64,000 nt of DNA from JADJNY01 sp046349615 (GTDB taxonomy: Bacteria > Planctomycetota > UBA1135 > GCA-002686595), in contig JAXMBZ010000016.1 of NCBI GenBank assembly GCA_046349615.1, positions 53,575 to 117,574 on the forward strand. Direction: 5' to 3'. The notes beneath the pieces were generated by a model, which saw only the letters and a list, made by a program, of their open reading frames with translations, searched no databases and was not told where the DNA came from. Every line of letters starts with the position of its first letter. Positions within the stretch are counted from its first letter, which is position 1. A program made the translations under genes and the position numbers. Shown here one piece after another: positions 43,341-52,626 of the stretch.

Positions 43341-44765
43341 TCAGAACGCCGCGTCGAGCAGCACGACGCACGCCGGCGACGAGAGCGTCGTCTGTCCTGC
43401 GCCGTCGATCATCGCGGCCTGGAACCACGTCGTGCGCGACTCGACGCCGGAGCCGAGCTCGCCCACCGAGAACGTCGTCGTCAACGTGCCGCTCGCGCCG
43501 AGCGTGCCGACCTTCATCACGGGCTGCGACCGCGTCCGTTGCACGAGCACGACGCCGCGCGCGCTCGTGAGGTACTGAAAGCCCGGTCGCGCGCTCGAGA
43601 TCAACTCGACGCGGTCGCCGGGCTGTCCGAGGAAGGTGAGCGTGACCGTCTGCCCTTCGCGCGCGACGTTGCTCGCGGTCAATCGCCGCGCGCTTCCCGC
43701 CACCACGTTCACGGCCCCGACGCTCGCGGCGCCCGCGACTCCGGCCGGGAAGCCGGGGAAGCAGAAGTTGCCGCCGATCCCGCATGCGCACGGCCCGCTG
43801 TTGGGCGTTCCGCCCGCTCCAGCCACGGTCGAACATGCGACGAGCTGCGCCGCGATCGGCGCGGTGTCGTGCACGAGTCCGTTGCCCCCGTCGCTCGGCG
43901 GCACGCAGTAGCACTGTCCGAGGCACGTCGACGTCCACCCCGGCGCGCCGGCGAACGCGCAGTTCGATCCGAACACGAACGAGCCCATCGTGCGGCAGCC
44001 TTCGCCCGCCGCGCCGATGTAGCCGTACCCGACGCCCGGGAGTGCGGGCGCGTTCGGCAGCGGCGCACACGCAGCGGACCACAACCCGGCCATGCCGCCA
44101 CGCGCGTCGTCGTCGTAGAGCGCGAGCTGCGACGCCTCGCCGTAGATCCCGTGACCGCCGTCCGCGAGACCGGCAAACGGCCGCGTGCCCGTGCCGGCGT
44201 AGCCGCTCGCCGCAGGGGCGTTCGACCCGCGCAGCGTGCACCCGACGAACGCGACGTCGTCGCAGCTCTCGACGTACGCGCCCTGGCCTTCGTAGCAGCT
44301 CGGAAGCGGGCTCGGGTACTCCTGCTGCGGCCCGACGAACGTGATCCCCGTGTTGAGCGGAACGCCGGTGAGCGAGCACCCGACGACGCGCACCGGCCCC
44401 GCGCAGTTGCGCGCGTAGAACCCGTGGCGCGTCTGCGCCGTCGCATTCGTCCCGACGGAGCGGAGCCCTTGCAGGAGCACGCTGCGCGTCGCCGCGACTC
44501 CGGACACGCGGATCGCGCCGTCGACGTTCACGACGGCGCCCGTGTCCGCGACGATCGCGAGCTCTTGGTTGCGCACGACGAACGACGCGTACGTGCCGCT
44601 CTTCACGAGCACGACGTCGCCGTCGTTCGCGGCGTCGACGGCGGCCTGGATCTCGGCGTAGGGCGCGGGGCTCGGACCGACGACGCGCACGTCGGCGCGG
44701 GCGGCGAGCGGCAGGGCGAGCCCGGCGAGGAGCGGGAGGATCTGGGCGAGGAGTCGCTGGGACAT
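43341..44765 (-). CDS. Exported right-handed beta-helix protein (paralog 1)
   Basis: This is a 474-residue secreted protein with a signal peptide ending in ARADVRVVG. The first domain begins APYAEIQAAVDAANDGDVVL, the standard opening of pectate-lyase-like parallel beta-helices, and continues with turns such as NQELAIVADTGAVVNV and CAGPVRVVGCSL. There are many cysteines in the middle. The last 140 residues are a beta-rich module (ILTV-type strands, VTLTFLGQPGDRVELISSAR) shared with its neighbour. No catalytic triad is evident, so a surface or matrix role is more likely than sugar lyase activity. It follows its paralog in tandem. Confidence 0.8.
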   Translation of the reverse strand: MSQRLLAQILPLLAGLALPLAARADVRVVGPSPAPYAEIQAAVDAANDGDVVLVKSGTYASFVVRNQELAIVADTGAVVNVDGAIRVSGVAATRSVLLQGLRSVGTNATAQTRHGFYARNCAGPVRVVGCSLTGVPLNTGITFVGPQQEYPSPLPSCYEGQGAYVESCDDVAFVGCTLRGSNAPAASGYAGTGTRPFAGLADGGHGIYGEASQLALYDDDARGGMAGLWSAACAPLPNAPALPGVGYGYIGAAGEGCRTMGSFVFGSNCAFAGAPGWTSTCLGQCYCVPPSDGGNGLVHDTAPIAAQLVACSTVAGAGGTPNSGPCACGIGGNFCFPGFPAGVAGAASVGAVNVVAGSARRLTASNVAREGQTVTLTFLGQPGDRVELISSARPGFQYLTSARGVVLVQRTRSQPVMKVGTLGASGTLTTTFSVGELGSGVESRTTWFQAAMIDGAGQTTLSSPACVVLLDAAF

Positions 44766-44818
44766 CGGTGCCTCTTGGAGTCGGAATGGACAGCGCGTCG
44801 TCGAATGGTATGGAGCGG

Positions 44819-46168
44819 TCACAGGCCCGCGTCGAGGAGGAGGATCACCTGCGCAGAGCCGAGGATCGTGCTCCCCGTCGTGCTCGTGTGCAGCGATTGC
44901 ACGTGGAGCAGGCGCGAGGAGATCCCGCTGCCGAGCTCGCCGACCGTGAACGTGGCCGTGAGCGTGCCGCTGCTTGGGATCGTGCCGAGGTTCTGCACGG
45001 GCCGGATGTGTTCGCGCTTCAGGAGCAGCGCGCCGCTCGAGGACGGCAACAAGATCCGTGATGGGCTGCGCGCGGAGAGCAGCTGGACGACGTCGCCCGG
45101 CAACCCCTGGAAGGTCAGCGTGACACTCCCGCCCTCGCGCGCGATACGCGTCGCGCTCAGGACGCGCGGACTGCCGGGAAACTGCGTCGCTGCCCCGACG
45201 AGCCCCTGCCCCGAAGGAGGCGTGGGGCAGTTGGAGCACGGCGGGCCGCCCCCTCCGAGGCCCCCGCACTCCGTCCCGGTCGTGTTGATCCCGGCCGCCC
45301 CGGGGAAGAGCCCGGCGGCGAGGAGTTGGACGTGCGCGGCGCCGCCGTCGTGCACCAGGGCGTTCGCCCCTTCCGTCTGGCAGAAACAGCCTCCGCCACC
45401 GTCACACTGCGCGTTCGTGCCGCTCACTCCGCGGAAGAGCGTGTTCGAGGCGAAGAGTTCCCCACCCTCCGCGCGCATCCCCTCGCCCGGAGCGCCGAGC
45501 CAGGACGAGGGCCACGGATCGGGGAGCGGCGGACAACCCATCGTGTCGCCGTAACCGATCGCCGGGAATCCGCCGCGGAACTGGACGTCGTACGCGGTGA
45601 GGCGCGACGACTGGGCGAAGCAGCCGTGGCCTCCATCACCGATGTTCTGGAAGGAACCGCCGCCGTTGCTCGAACCGGTGGCGACCGTGGAGAGGAACGC
45701 GACGTCCGTGGAGTTCTCGACGCGCGCCCCGGCGCCGTCCTGACAGACTCCGAAGCCCTCGACGAGGAGTGCTCCAGACAGGGTGCAGGAGACGACGCGC
45801 ACGGAGCCCGCGCAGTTCTGCACCAGGAGTCCATGCCGGGTCGCGAGCGCCGCGTGCGTCCCGGTCGACGTCAGCCCCGAGAGCACGACGGAACGCGTGG
45901 CGGCGAGGTTGCGCACCCGGATGCCGCCCGTCACCTGCGCGCTCGCGTTCGCCTCGGCGACGATCGCGAGCTCCTTGTCGAGGACCTGGACGGTGCCGTA
46001 GAGGCCGCTCTTCACGAGCACGACGTCGCCGTCGTTCGCGGCGTCGACGGCGGCCTGGATCTCGGCGTACGGCGCGGGGCTCGGACCGACGACGCGCACG
46101 TCGGCGCGGGCGAGCGGGGCGAGCCAGGGTGCGACCAGGGCGGCGGCGAGGGTGAGCGAGGCGCGCAT
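44819..46168 (-). CDS. Exported right-handed beta-helix protein (paralog 2)
   Basis: This is a 449-residue paralog of the protein at 43341. Signal peptide, the ADVRVVGPSPAPYAEIQAA opening and the C-terminal VGELGSGISSRLLHVQSLH module are shared. The DNA around the signal peptide junction is nearly identical over about 100 bases (46009-46111 versus 44601-44702), while the rest has diverged at protein level. A glycine- and cysteine-rich middle (CDGGGGCFCQTEGAN) replaces part of the helix. The function is unknown; it is presumably a cell-surface protein. It is separated from the second copy by 53 bases on the same strand. Confidence 0.8.
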   Translation of the reverse strand: MRASLTLAAALVAPWLAPLARADVRVVGPSPAPYAEIQAAVDAANDGDVVLVKSGLYGTVQVLDKELAIVAEANASAQVTGGIRVRNLAATRSVVLSGLTSTGTHAALATRHGLLVQNCAGSVRVVSCTLSGALLVEGFGVCQDGAGARVENSTDVAFLSTVATGSSNGGGSFQNIGDGGHGCFAQSSRLTAYDVQFRGGFPAIGYGDTMGCPPLPDPWPSSWLGAPGEGMRAEGGELFASNTLFRGVSGTNAQCDGGGGCFCQTEGANALVHDGGAAHVQLLAAGLFPGAAGINTTGTECGGLGGGGPPCSNCPTPPSGQGLVGAATQFPGSPRVLSATRIAREGGSVTLTFQGLPGDVVQLLSARSPSRILLPSSSGALLLKREHIRPVQNLGTIPSSGTLTATFTVGELGSGISSRLLHVQSLHTSTTGSTILGSAQVILLLDAGL

Positions 46169-46359
46169 GGGGGCTCCGGGGGCAGGGAGAGGGACTTCTC
46201 CCAGTATTGCCCGCGGGCAGGATCGCGTTTCACCTCTCTCCCCTCTTTCGCGCCGACGGGCGCCGTCGCGGGGCGGACGGCGGCGCGCGCGCATCCGGAC
46301 GGGGGCGGGAGCGGCGCCCGGACCGGCCGAATGCGCCGGAATTCGAGCTCCGCTCCGCG

Positions 46360-47466
46360 CTACGGCGGAGCGACCGGGGCGTCGGCGATCGGGTCCCAGA
46401 GCTCGCCGTGCGGCGGGTTCGGATCGTTCCCGCTCTCGACCGCGCGGAGGCGCCCCGCGAGCCAGCGCGAGAAGGGCTCCATCGCGGCGGCGCCGAGGTG
46501 CTCCGCCTTGTCGCCCAACTGCGCGCCGTCGACGACGAGCGTCGGGGCGTGGAGCAGACGGAAGCGCGTCCCGTGCTCCGACTTCGCGTCGAGCCACTGC
46601 ATCGCGTCGCGCGCGAACACGCGGTTCTCGGGACGCAGCACCTTCGCCTTCCACGTCGGCGCGATCGCGACGTAGACAGGCACGCCGTGCGCGGCCGCGA
46701 GGTCGAGCGTCGCGTCGAGCCACAGGTCGACGTGCCGATCGACGGAGAAGCGCCCGTGCGGATCCGTCGGCGCGAACAGGTTCGGCAACTTGCCCGCGGC
46801 GGCGGCCGCCTCGCGCTGCGCCCAATCGATCGTGATGCCGACGGGGATGTAGTCGCGCTCGGGGAGCACGCGCGCGGCGCGCTCGGCCTTCGCGACCTCC
46901 TTCGCGACGACGTCCGGCGTCCACACGAGCCCGCGCCCCTCCTCGAAGACGCTGAGGCGCCACGCGCGCGCCTGACGTGCGAGCGCGAGCTCGTACGCGA
47001 GCCCGCGCGAGAGCGCCTCGAGCCCGTTCTGCCCGGTGCCGCGCTGCACGACCGCGTAGAACCCGTCGTCGAACGGCCGCGGCCACAGGTCGACCGTGTG
47101 GAAGAGCACGACCGCGGACGGCTTCGTGCCGCGCGCGAGCGCGCGCTCGAGCAGGTAGTAGTCGCCGATCGTCGTGAAGCTCGCGACGAGCGCCAGGTTC
47201 ACCGCCGGCCGCCCGAGCGCCGCCGCGAACGCGCGCGCGTCGACGTCGTTCCCGAGCGTCGAGTCGCCGAGCAGGAGCACCTCGCCACCCTTCAGCGCGT
47301 CGAGCTTCACCACCTGGTGCGCGACGAGTTGTTCTTCCTCGCGCTGCCACACGGGCTTCGGCTTCGCGCGCGCGAAGACCTCGAAAAGGGCGAGCACGAC
47401 GAGCGCCACGACCCACGTCGTGGCGAGCGCTCTCGGGTTCACGGTTTTCGGCGGGACGGCCTTCAT
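46360..47466 (-). CDS. SGNH/GDSL-like membrane-anchored protein partnering an MBOAT acyltransferase
   Basis: This is a 368-residue protein with one N-terminal membrane helix (ALATTWVVALVVLALFEVFA) and a lumenal domain. VLLLGDSTLGNDVDARAFAA near residue 65 is the block I GDS motif with the likely nucleophile serine, and LLERALARGTKPSAVVLFHT is the next strand. Histidine and aspartate candidates lie near LGDKAEHLGAAAMEPFSRWL. It starts 4 bases after the MBOAT stop, the arrangement used by AlgI/AlgJ-type or DltB/DltD-type pairs that O-acylate exopolysaccharide. The polymer modified here is unknown. Confidence 0.75.
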   Translation of the reverse strand: MKAVPPKTVNPRALATTWVVALVVLALFEVFARAKPKPVWQREEEQLVAHQVVKLDALKGGEVLLLGDSTLGNDVDARAFAAALGRPAVNLALVASFTTIGDYYLLERALARGTKPSAVVLFHTVDLWPRPFDDGFYAVVQRGTGQNGLEALSRGLAYELALARQARAWRLSVFEEGRGLVWTPDVVAKEVAKAERAARVLPERDYIPVGITIDWAQREAAAAAGKLPNLFAPTDPHGRFSVDRHVDLWLDATLDLAAAHGVPVYVAIAPTWKAKVLRPENRVFARDAMQWLDAKSEHGTRFRLLHAPTLVVDGAQLGDKAEHLGAAAMEPFSRWLAGRLRAVESGNDPNPPHGELWDPIADAPVAPP

Positions 47467-47470
47467 CGCG

Positions 47471-48964
47471 TCAGAACTGGAAGTAGATGAACGGCGAGCG
47501 CTCGTCGAGCGTGCCGAGGACGACGACGAGCACGACGAGCAGGCCGCAGACGACGCCGAGCGTCGCGGGACGCAGGCCGAGGTCCTCGATCTGCTCGCCG
47601 AAGCGCGCCGCGCGGTGCTGGAGCCAGTGCGCGACGAAGAGGAACAGCGCGCCGACGAGCGTCGTGCGCGCGAGCGCGCCGGCGACGCTCCAGTAGTCCT
47701 GCATGTTCGCCGCGGTCGCGTTGGGGCCGAGCTCGAACAGCATCCGCGTCCACGGGCCGATGAACGCGTCGCCCTTCAAGCGGAAGAGCATCCACCCGTA
47801 CGTGACGAGGACGAACGTGCCGAGCACCTTCGCGACGAAGAGCGCTCGGCTCGGCGCGCTCGCGAAGTCCGGCGCCGCACGCCGTCGATCGCCGACCATC
47901 AACCGATGGACGAGGAGAAGCGCGCCGTGCCACGCGCCCCACGCGACGAAGGTCCAGCTCGCGCCGTGCCACAACCCGCACAAGAGCATCGTCAGCGCCA
48001 GGTTGAAGAGCGTGCGCCCCTTCCCCGCGCGGTTGCCGCCGAGCGGGATGTAGAGGTAGTCGCGGAACCACGTCGAAAGCGAGATGTGCCACCGGCGCCA
48101 GAACTCGGTGATGTTCGCGGCGAAGTACGGCGCCTCGAAGTTCTCGACGAGCTCGACGCCGAGGCAGCGCGACGCGCCGCGCGCGACGTCGCAGTAGCCC
48201 GAGAAGTCGCCGTAGATCTGCAGGCCGAACGCGATCGTCGCGAGCCACAGGTGCGCGCCGCCCGCGGGCCCCGCGAACGCACCGACGCCGTCCGCGCGCT
48301 CGTAGACCGCGCTGACGACCGTGCGACCGAGCACGTCGGCGACGACCGCCTTCTTCACGCACCCCCACAGGATCAGGAGCATCCCCGACAGCACGTTCGG
48401 CAGGCGCACGCGCCGCACGCCCGAGAGCTGCGGCATCAAGTGCGGCGCGCGCTCGATCGGGCCCGCGACGAGCTGCGGGAAGTACATGACGAACAGCGCG
48501 AAGTCGAAGAGCGACCGCGACGCCTTCATGTCGCCGCGGTAGACGTCGACGACGTAGCTCATCGACTGGAAGACGTAGAACGAGATGCCGACGGGCAGGA
48601 CGAGCTTCAGGAGCCACGGCTCGTACGCGATGCCCCAACTCGACAGCAGGCGCTCCGCGCTGAGCTGGAAGAAGTCGAAGTACTTGAAGAAGCCGAGGAT
48701 CGCCAGGTTGACGACGATGCTGATCGAGAGGACGAGCTTCCTCCGCGACACGACGGTCTGGCGCTCGACGAGCAGCGCCACGGCCCAGTCCATCACCGTC
48801 GTGAGCCAGATCAGGCCGAGGAAGCGCCAGTCCCAGTACCCGTAGAAGAAGTTGCTCGCGAGGAGCAGCCACAGCTTCTGCGCGCGCGGCACGCGCTCCG
48901 TCGCGCGCGTCACGAGCAGCACGACGGCGAGGAAGACGAGGAACGGGTAGCTGCAGAAGAGCAT
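47471..48964 (-). CDS. MBOAT family O-acyltransferase (AlgI/DltB-like)
   Basis: This is a polytopic membrane protein of 497 residues. The first lines MLFCSYPFLVFLAVVLLVT and WLLLASNFFYGYWDWRFLGL are typical of AlgI-like MBOATs. FFKYFDFF near residue 92, PVGISFYVFQSMSYVVDVYRG near 128, and the catalytic histidine region LCGLWHGASWTFVAWGAWHG near 325 (WHGAS) are intact, with TEFWRRWHISLSTWFRDYLYIPLGG near 285. It should transfer acetyl or acyl groups across the membrane to the adjacent SGNH protein and then to a glycan. ATG 48964 starts the core family N terminus. Confidence 0.93.
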   Translation of the reverse strand: MLFCSYPFLVFLAVVLLVTRATERVPRAQKLWLLLASNFFYGYWDWRFLGLIWLTTVMDWAVALLVERQTVVSRRKLVLSISIVVNLAILGFFKYFDFFQLSAERLLSSWGIAYEPWLLKLVLPVGISFYVFQSMSYVVDVYRGDMKASRSLFDFALFVMYFPQLVAGPIERAPHLMPQLSGVRRVRLPNVLSGMLLILWGCVKKAVVADVLGRTVVSAVYERADGVGAFAGPAGGAHLWLATIAFGLQIYGDFSGYCDVARGASRCLGVELVENFEAPYFAANITEFWRRWHISLSTWFRDYLYIPLGGNRAGKGRTLFNLALTMLLCGLWHGASWTFVAWGAWHGALLLVHRLMVGDRRRAAPDFASAPSRALFVAKVLGTFVLVTYGWMLFRLKGDAFIGPWTRMLFELGPNATAANMQDYWSVAGALARTTLVGALFLFVAHWLQHRAARFGEQIEDLGLRPATLGVVCGLLVVLVVVLGTLDERSPFIYFQF

Positions 48965-49140
48965 GCGCCCTACCGAGCCGTCCGCGCGCGCGAACGCGGC
49001 GACGCGTCGACCTCTCCGCGCGAACTCCGCGTTCCGTCCATGAATCGGCGATGCTATCCCTGCCCGACGGGGCTCACAAGCGACGCGCGCGCGGCATCGA
49101 GCGCTGTCCAACGCGGGGCCCATCGACGACAATCCGCCGC

Positions 49141-50103
49141 ATGCGCGCCCTCCGCATCCTCGCCCTCGCCGCCGCGCCCGCGGCGCTCTGCGCCTGCGCT
49201 CCGAGCGTCGCGACGCAGCCCGCGCGGGCCGCAGACGATCCGCCCGCGCGGGCGCCGAGCCCGAGCCCGCAGACCCCGGCGAAGCCCGGCACCGAGACAC
49301 CCTCCGCGCCGACCCCCGCCGCGCCCGAGACGCTCCACCGCAAGTTGAAGGACGGCGTGACGCTGACCGCCGACCTCTGGCGCGCGAACGGCACCGAACC
49401 CGACGGCACGCCGCACCCGCTCCTCGTCTGCTTCCACGCGACGCGCTCGTCGCGCGGCGAATACAGCCTGATCGCGCCCGAGTTCGTGCGCCGCGGCTTC
49501 CACGTGCTCGCCGTCGACCTGCGCTACGGCGGTGAAGGCGAGATCGGCAACCGCAAGACGAAGGAGCGCACCGGCACGCGCAACGAAACCTGGTCGAGCG
49601 CGCTCGCGCTCCTCGGCCGCGAGCCGACCGCCGTCGAAGCCTACGGCGACTTCCCCGCGATCCTCGCGTGGGCCCGCGAGCTCTACCCCAAGTCGAAGCT
49701 CGGCCTCGTCGGCAGCTCCTACTCCGCCTCGCTCGTGCTGGTGTGGGGCGCCGAACACCCGAAGTCGGTCGACGCGCTCTACGCCTTCTCCCCCGGCGAG
49801 TGGATCGACGGCTGGAGCATCGCGGAGAAGACGAAGCACCTCTCCGTCCCGTGCTTCTTCACCTGCGGCTCGAGCGGCCCCGACACGGAGCAAGCCAAGA
49901 AGCTGCTCGCGAAGCTCGAAACGCGCCCCACCGTCTACCTCCCCGCGGACGAAGGCCAAGACGGCCTGCACGGCGTCGGCTCCCTGCACATGAAGTTCGA
50001 CGCCGGCCGGACCGAGCTCTGGAAACGCCTCGACGCCGCCCTGACCTGGCTCCGACCTTCCCCGTCCAGCCCCCCTTCGGCCCCCACCCCCTCTCCCAAA
50101 TAG
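49141..50103 (+). CDS. Lipoprotein alpha/beta hydrolase (paralog of 32310 gene)
   Basis: This is a 320-residue exported protein. A lipobox-like LALAAAPAALCAC near residue 18 suggests lipid attachment, followed by a proline- and alanine-rich spacer of about 45 residues. The hydrolase core shows LLVCFHATRSSRGEYSLIAPE near residue 95, the nucleophile region GLVGSSYSASLVL near 197 and AFSPGEWIDGWSIAEKTKHL near 220, with a late histidine in GLHGVGSLHMKF. The pattern is shared with the secreted protein at 32310, so the two are paralogs about 17 kb apart. The substrate is unknown. Confidence 0.75.
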   Translation: MRALRILALAAAPAALCACAPSVATQPARAADDPPARAPSPSPQTPAKPGTETPSAPTPAAPETLHRKLKDGVTLTADLWRANGTEPDGTPHPLLVCFHATRSSRGEYSLIAPEFVRRGFHVLAVDLRYGGEGEIGNRKTKERTGTRNETWSSALALLGREPTAVEAYGDFPAILAWARELYPKSKLGLVGSSYSASLVLVWGAEHPKSVDALYAFSPGEWIDGWSIAEKTKHLSVPCFFTCGSSGPDTEQAKKLLAKLETRPTVYLPADEGQDGLHGVGSLHMKFDAGRTELWKRLDAALTWLRPSPSSPPSAPTPSPK

Positions 50104-50184
50104 AACTCGGCGCAGGCCTCGGCCGGTCCCCGGCCGAGGCCTGTGCCGAGTCCGGAATGCGGAGCAGACGATGTGTTCCGTTGC
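50103..50184 (+). repeat. Hairpin element, copy B
   Basis: The stem at 50105-50151 is 22 bp with a single G-T (wobble) pair and loop TCC. The flank reads GGAATGCGG, AGCA and ATGTGTTCCGTTGC, ending at 50184, closely matching copy A at 41232-41314. The stem begins 2 bases after the stop codon of the hydrolase gene and lies ahead of a RidA-like lipoprotein gene, so it could be either a 3' end or a 5' leader structure. There is no T-run, which argues against a simple intrinsic terminator. Confidence 0.7.
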
Positions 50185-50230
50185 TCCTCTCCCCCCGTTG
50201 CTGCTCATCCGCCTCCCGCGCCCCCCCGTC

Positions 50231-50671
50231 ATGAAGTCGCTCCCCGCTCTCCTCCTCCTGCTCGCTGCCTGCCACTCCCCGTCGCCGACCTTCCACCCCT
50301 CCCCCGACCCCGCCCTCGCCACCCTCCCCTTCTCCGAAGCCGTCACCGCCCACGGCTTCCTCTTCCTCAGCGGCCAGATCGCCATCACGCCCGGCACGCT
50401 CGACGTCGTCCCCGGCGGCATCGAAGCCGAGACGAACCAGGTCCTCGACCAAATCGAGTCGATCCTCGCCCGCCACGGCTGCACGCTCCACGACGTCGTC
50501 AAAGCCACCGTCTTCCTCGCCGACATGTCCGACTGGCCGAAGTTCAACGAGCTCTACAGGCAGCGCTTCCACCACGACTTCCCCGCCCGCAGCGCGCTCG
50601 GCGCCACCGCCCTCGCGCGCGGCGCAAAAGTCGAACTCGAAGTGATCGCCGCGCTCCCGACCGCGCGCTGA
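50231..50671 (+). CDS. Lipoprotein RidA/YjgF-family protein
   Basis: This is a 146-residue protein with a lipobox (LLLLLAAC, cysteine near residue 14), so it is probably anchored outside the cytoplasm, which is unusual for RidA proteins. The RidA core shows TAHGFLFLSGQIAITPGTLD, ETNQVLDQIESILARHGC and VKATVFLADMSDWPKFNELY, ending in ARSALGATALARGAKVELEV. The conserved arginine used for deaminase activity in true RidA (usually in PARxxV) corresponds to FPARSAL and is present. ATG 50231 is preferred to an in-frame ATG at 50171, because 50171 lies inside the hairpin element's conserved flank. Confidence 0.8.
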   Translation: MKSLPALLLLLAACHSPSPTFHPSPDPALATLPFSEAVTAHGFLFLSGQIAITPGTLDVVPGGIEAETNQVLDQIESILARHGCTLHDVVKATVFLADMSDWPKFNELYRQRFHHDFPARSALGATALARGAKVELEVIAALPTAR

Positions 50672-50678
50672 CGCTCCA

Positions 50679-52625
50679 TCACCTCGGCTTCTTCGTCCCG
50701 CCGCCCTCGTCGTCGCCCGCGCCCCCGTACCCATCCGCGCGCTGCCGCTCGCGATCCTTCTCCGACAACGGCTTCGGCGGCGGCGGCAGCTCCTTCAACG
50801 TCCGCGCCCGATGCGCGTCGAGCACCGCCCGCTCGCGCTTCACGAACTCCCCGCGCTCCGCCGCGCGATCGCGCGCCTCCGCGGGATCCGTCGCGACGTC
50901 GAACACCTGATTCCCCGCGCGCTTCGTCGCGATCAACTTCTCGCCGCCGACGTACCGCGCCTTCGCCTCGTGCTTCCCGTACAGCAGGAACTCCGCCGTG
51001 ACGTCGCGCGGCGGGAGCACCTCGTTCGCGCGGATCTCCGGCACCAAACTCTCCGCGTCGATCCCGCCCGGCACCGCGACGCCCGCGAGCTCGAGCAACG
51101 TCGGGAACAAATCGAACGCCCGCACGCGCCCCTTCACGCGCGTCCCCGCCGGCAACTTCCCGTCGAAACGCACGACGAGCGGCACGTGGAGCAACTCGCC
51201 GTGCAGCGCATGCCCGTGCTCGAACCCGCCGTGATCCCACAGCTCCTCGCCGTGGTCCGAGTGGAACACGACGATCGTGTTCTTCAACGCGCCGCGCGCC
51301 TCGAGCTCGTCGAGCAACCGCCCGACCTGATCGTCCGCGAACGCGATGTCGCCGTCGTAGAAGTCCGTCATCGCTTGACGGAACGCTTCGTCCGGAACGC
51401 CCTGGATCTTCTGCACGTCCTTCAACGCGGGCGGCCACCCCGGCATGTCGTCGAGCCCCTGCTCGCGGAACTTGCGATCCCACGGCGCCGGCGGCGCGTA
51501 CGGCATGTGCGGATCCATCACGTGGAGGAAGCAGAACCACGGCCGATCCTGGCTCGCGATCCACGCGCGCGCGAGCTCGACGCCCTCGAGCGCGTTGTAC
51601 TGGTACGACACGACGCGCTGGAACCCGCGCGTGACGCCGTAGGTCGGGTGCAGGAACCCGTTGTTCGAGAACTGCGCCGTGCGCCAACCCGCATCGGTGA
51701 GGAGCGACGCGAGCGTCGGAATCCCCTCGCGCAACGGATGCGACTGCCCCGCAGGCCCCTTCAACTCGCACGGATCGTCGGTGCCGTACTTCTCCTGCCG
51801 CTCCTGGATCAAACCCGCGCAGTGACGGCCGGGGAGGAGCCCGGTGAACACCGATCCGTACGACGGCAGCGTCCACGGCGCGCACGAGATCGCGTCCTCG
51901 AAGAGCACGCCCTGCTGCGCGAGCGCGTCGACGTGCGGCGTCGTCGCGCGCGGATAGCCGTAGCAACCGACGTGATCCGCGCGCAGCGAGTCGAAGCTGA
52001 CGAACAGCACGTTGGGCCGCGCGCGCTCGGCGCTCGACATCGGCTTCGAGAGCGGCGCCTCGAAGTACTCGCGCACTGCGGGCACGGCCCACGCGACGCG
52101 CGTGCCCGGCGGCAGCGCGGCGCTCGCCGTCACGCGCAAGGTCACGGTCGAACGGCGCTCGAGGCGCGGCGCCACGCTCACGTCCTTCGGCTCCCCCGCG
52201 CGGACGAGGAGCGGCGTCCACGTGCGCCCGGCGCTCGCGGCGTCCGTCGTCTGCACCTGCTCGAGCACGCCGCCCGCGACCGCGTCCCTCCACGCGACGT
52301 GGAACTCGACCTTCGTCTCCGCGGGGAGCTCGACGCCCTCCGGCGCGATCAGCGCGGCCGCGGTCTCGAGGTGCGCGCGCCCCTGCGCGGCGAGCGCGAG
52401 CTCGAGCGGCTTCGTCGCGAGCTCGGTGTACGCCTCCCGCTCCTCGAGCGCGATCCGCCGCTCGCTCGCGCGCATCGGCCCGGCCGGGTTGACGCCGAGG
52501 CGCTCGTTCTCGACGAGCACCCGTTTCGACGGCGGCGCGAGCGGATCCGTGCACGCGTGGAGCGCGAGCGCCGCGAGGAGGAGCCCGAAGTTCGTGATCG
52601 TTCGCGCGCGCATCGTCGAGGTCAT
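50679..52625 (-). CDS. Lipoprotein sulfatase/phosphatase superfamily protein
   Basis: This is a 648-residue exported protein of the alkaline phosphatase/sulfatase superfamily. A lipobox (LLLAALALHAC) is at its start. The sulfatase domain begins near residue 215 with NVLFVSFDSLRADHVGCYGY (metal-binding Asp), then CAPWTLPSYGSVFTGLLPGR, where a threonine or serine stands in the place of the formylglycine cysteine of type I sulfatases (T-L-P-S type). VVFHSDHGEELWDHGGFEHGH near 460 is the second metal site. The first 200 residues form an additional beta domain of unknown role. The gene starts one base after the preceding membrane protein gene. Confidence 0.85.
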   Translation of the reverse strand: MTSTMRARTITNFGLLLAALALHACTDPLAPPSKRVLVENERLGVNPAGPMRASERRIALEEREAYTELATKPLELALAAQGRAHLETAAALIAPEGVELPAETKVEFHVAWRDAVAGGVLEQVQTTDAASAGRTWTPLLVRAGEPKDVSVAPRLERRSTVTLRVTASAALPPGTRVAWAVPAVREYFEAPLSKPMSSAERARPNVLFVSFDSLRADHVGCYGYPRATTPHVDALAQQGVLFEDAISCAPWTLPSYGSVFTGLLPGRHCAGLIQERQEKYGTDDPCELKGPAGQSHPLREGIPTLASLLTDAGWRTAQFSNNGFLHPTYGVTRGFQRVVSYQYNALEGVELARAWIASQDRPWFCFLHVMDPHMPYAPPAPWDRKFREQGLDDMPGWPPALKDVQKIQGVPDEAFRQAMTDFYDGDIAFADDQVGRLLDELEARGALKNTIVVFHSDHGEELWDHGGFEHGHALHGELLHVPLVVRFDGKLPAGTRVKGRVRAFDLFPTLLELAGVAVPGGIDAESLVPEIRANEVLPPRDVTAEFLLYGKHEAKARYVGGEKLIATKRAGNQVFDVATDPAEARDRAAERGEFVKRERAVLDAHRARTLKELPPPPKPLSEKDRERQRADGYGGAGDDEGGGTKKPR

Positions 52626-52626
52626 C

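Noticed and set aside
50171..50230. Longer start (ATG 50171) for the RidA-like lipoprotein
   Set aside because: It would place the hairpin element's conserved flank in the coding region and bury the lipobox signal; ATG 50231 gives a normal signal sequence. The possibility of a leader peptide is listed as a finding instead.
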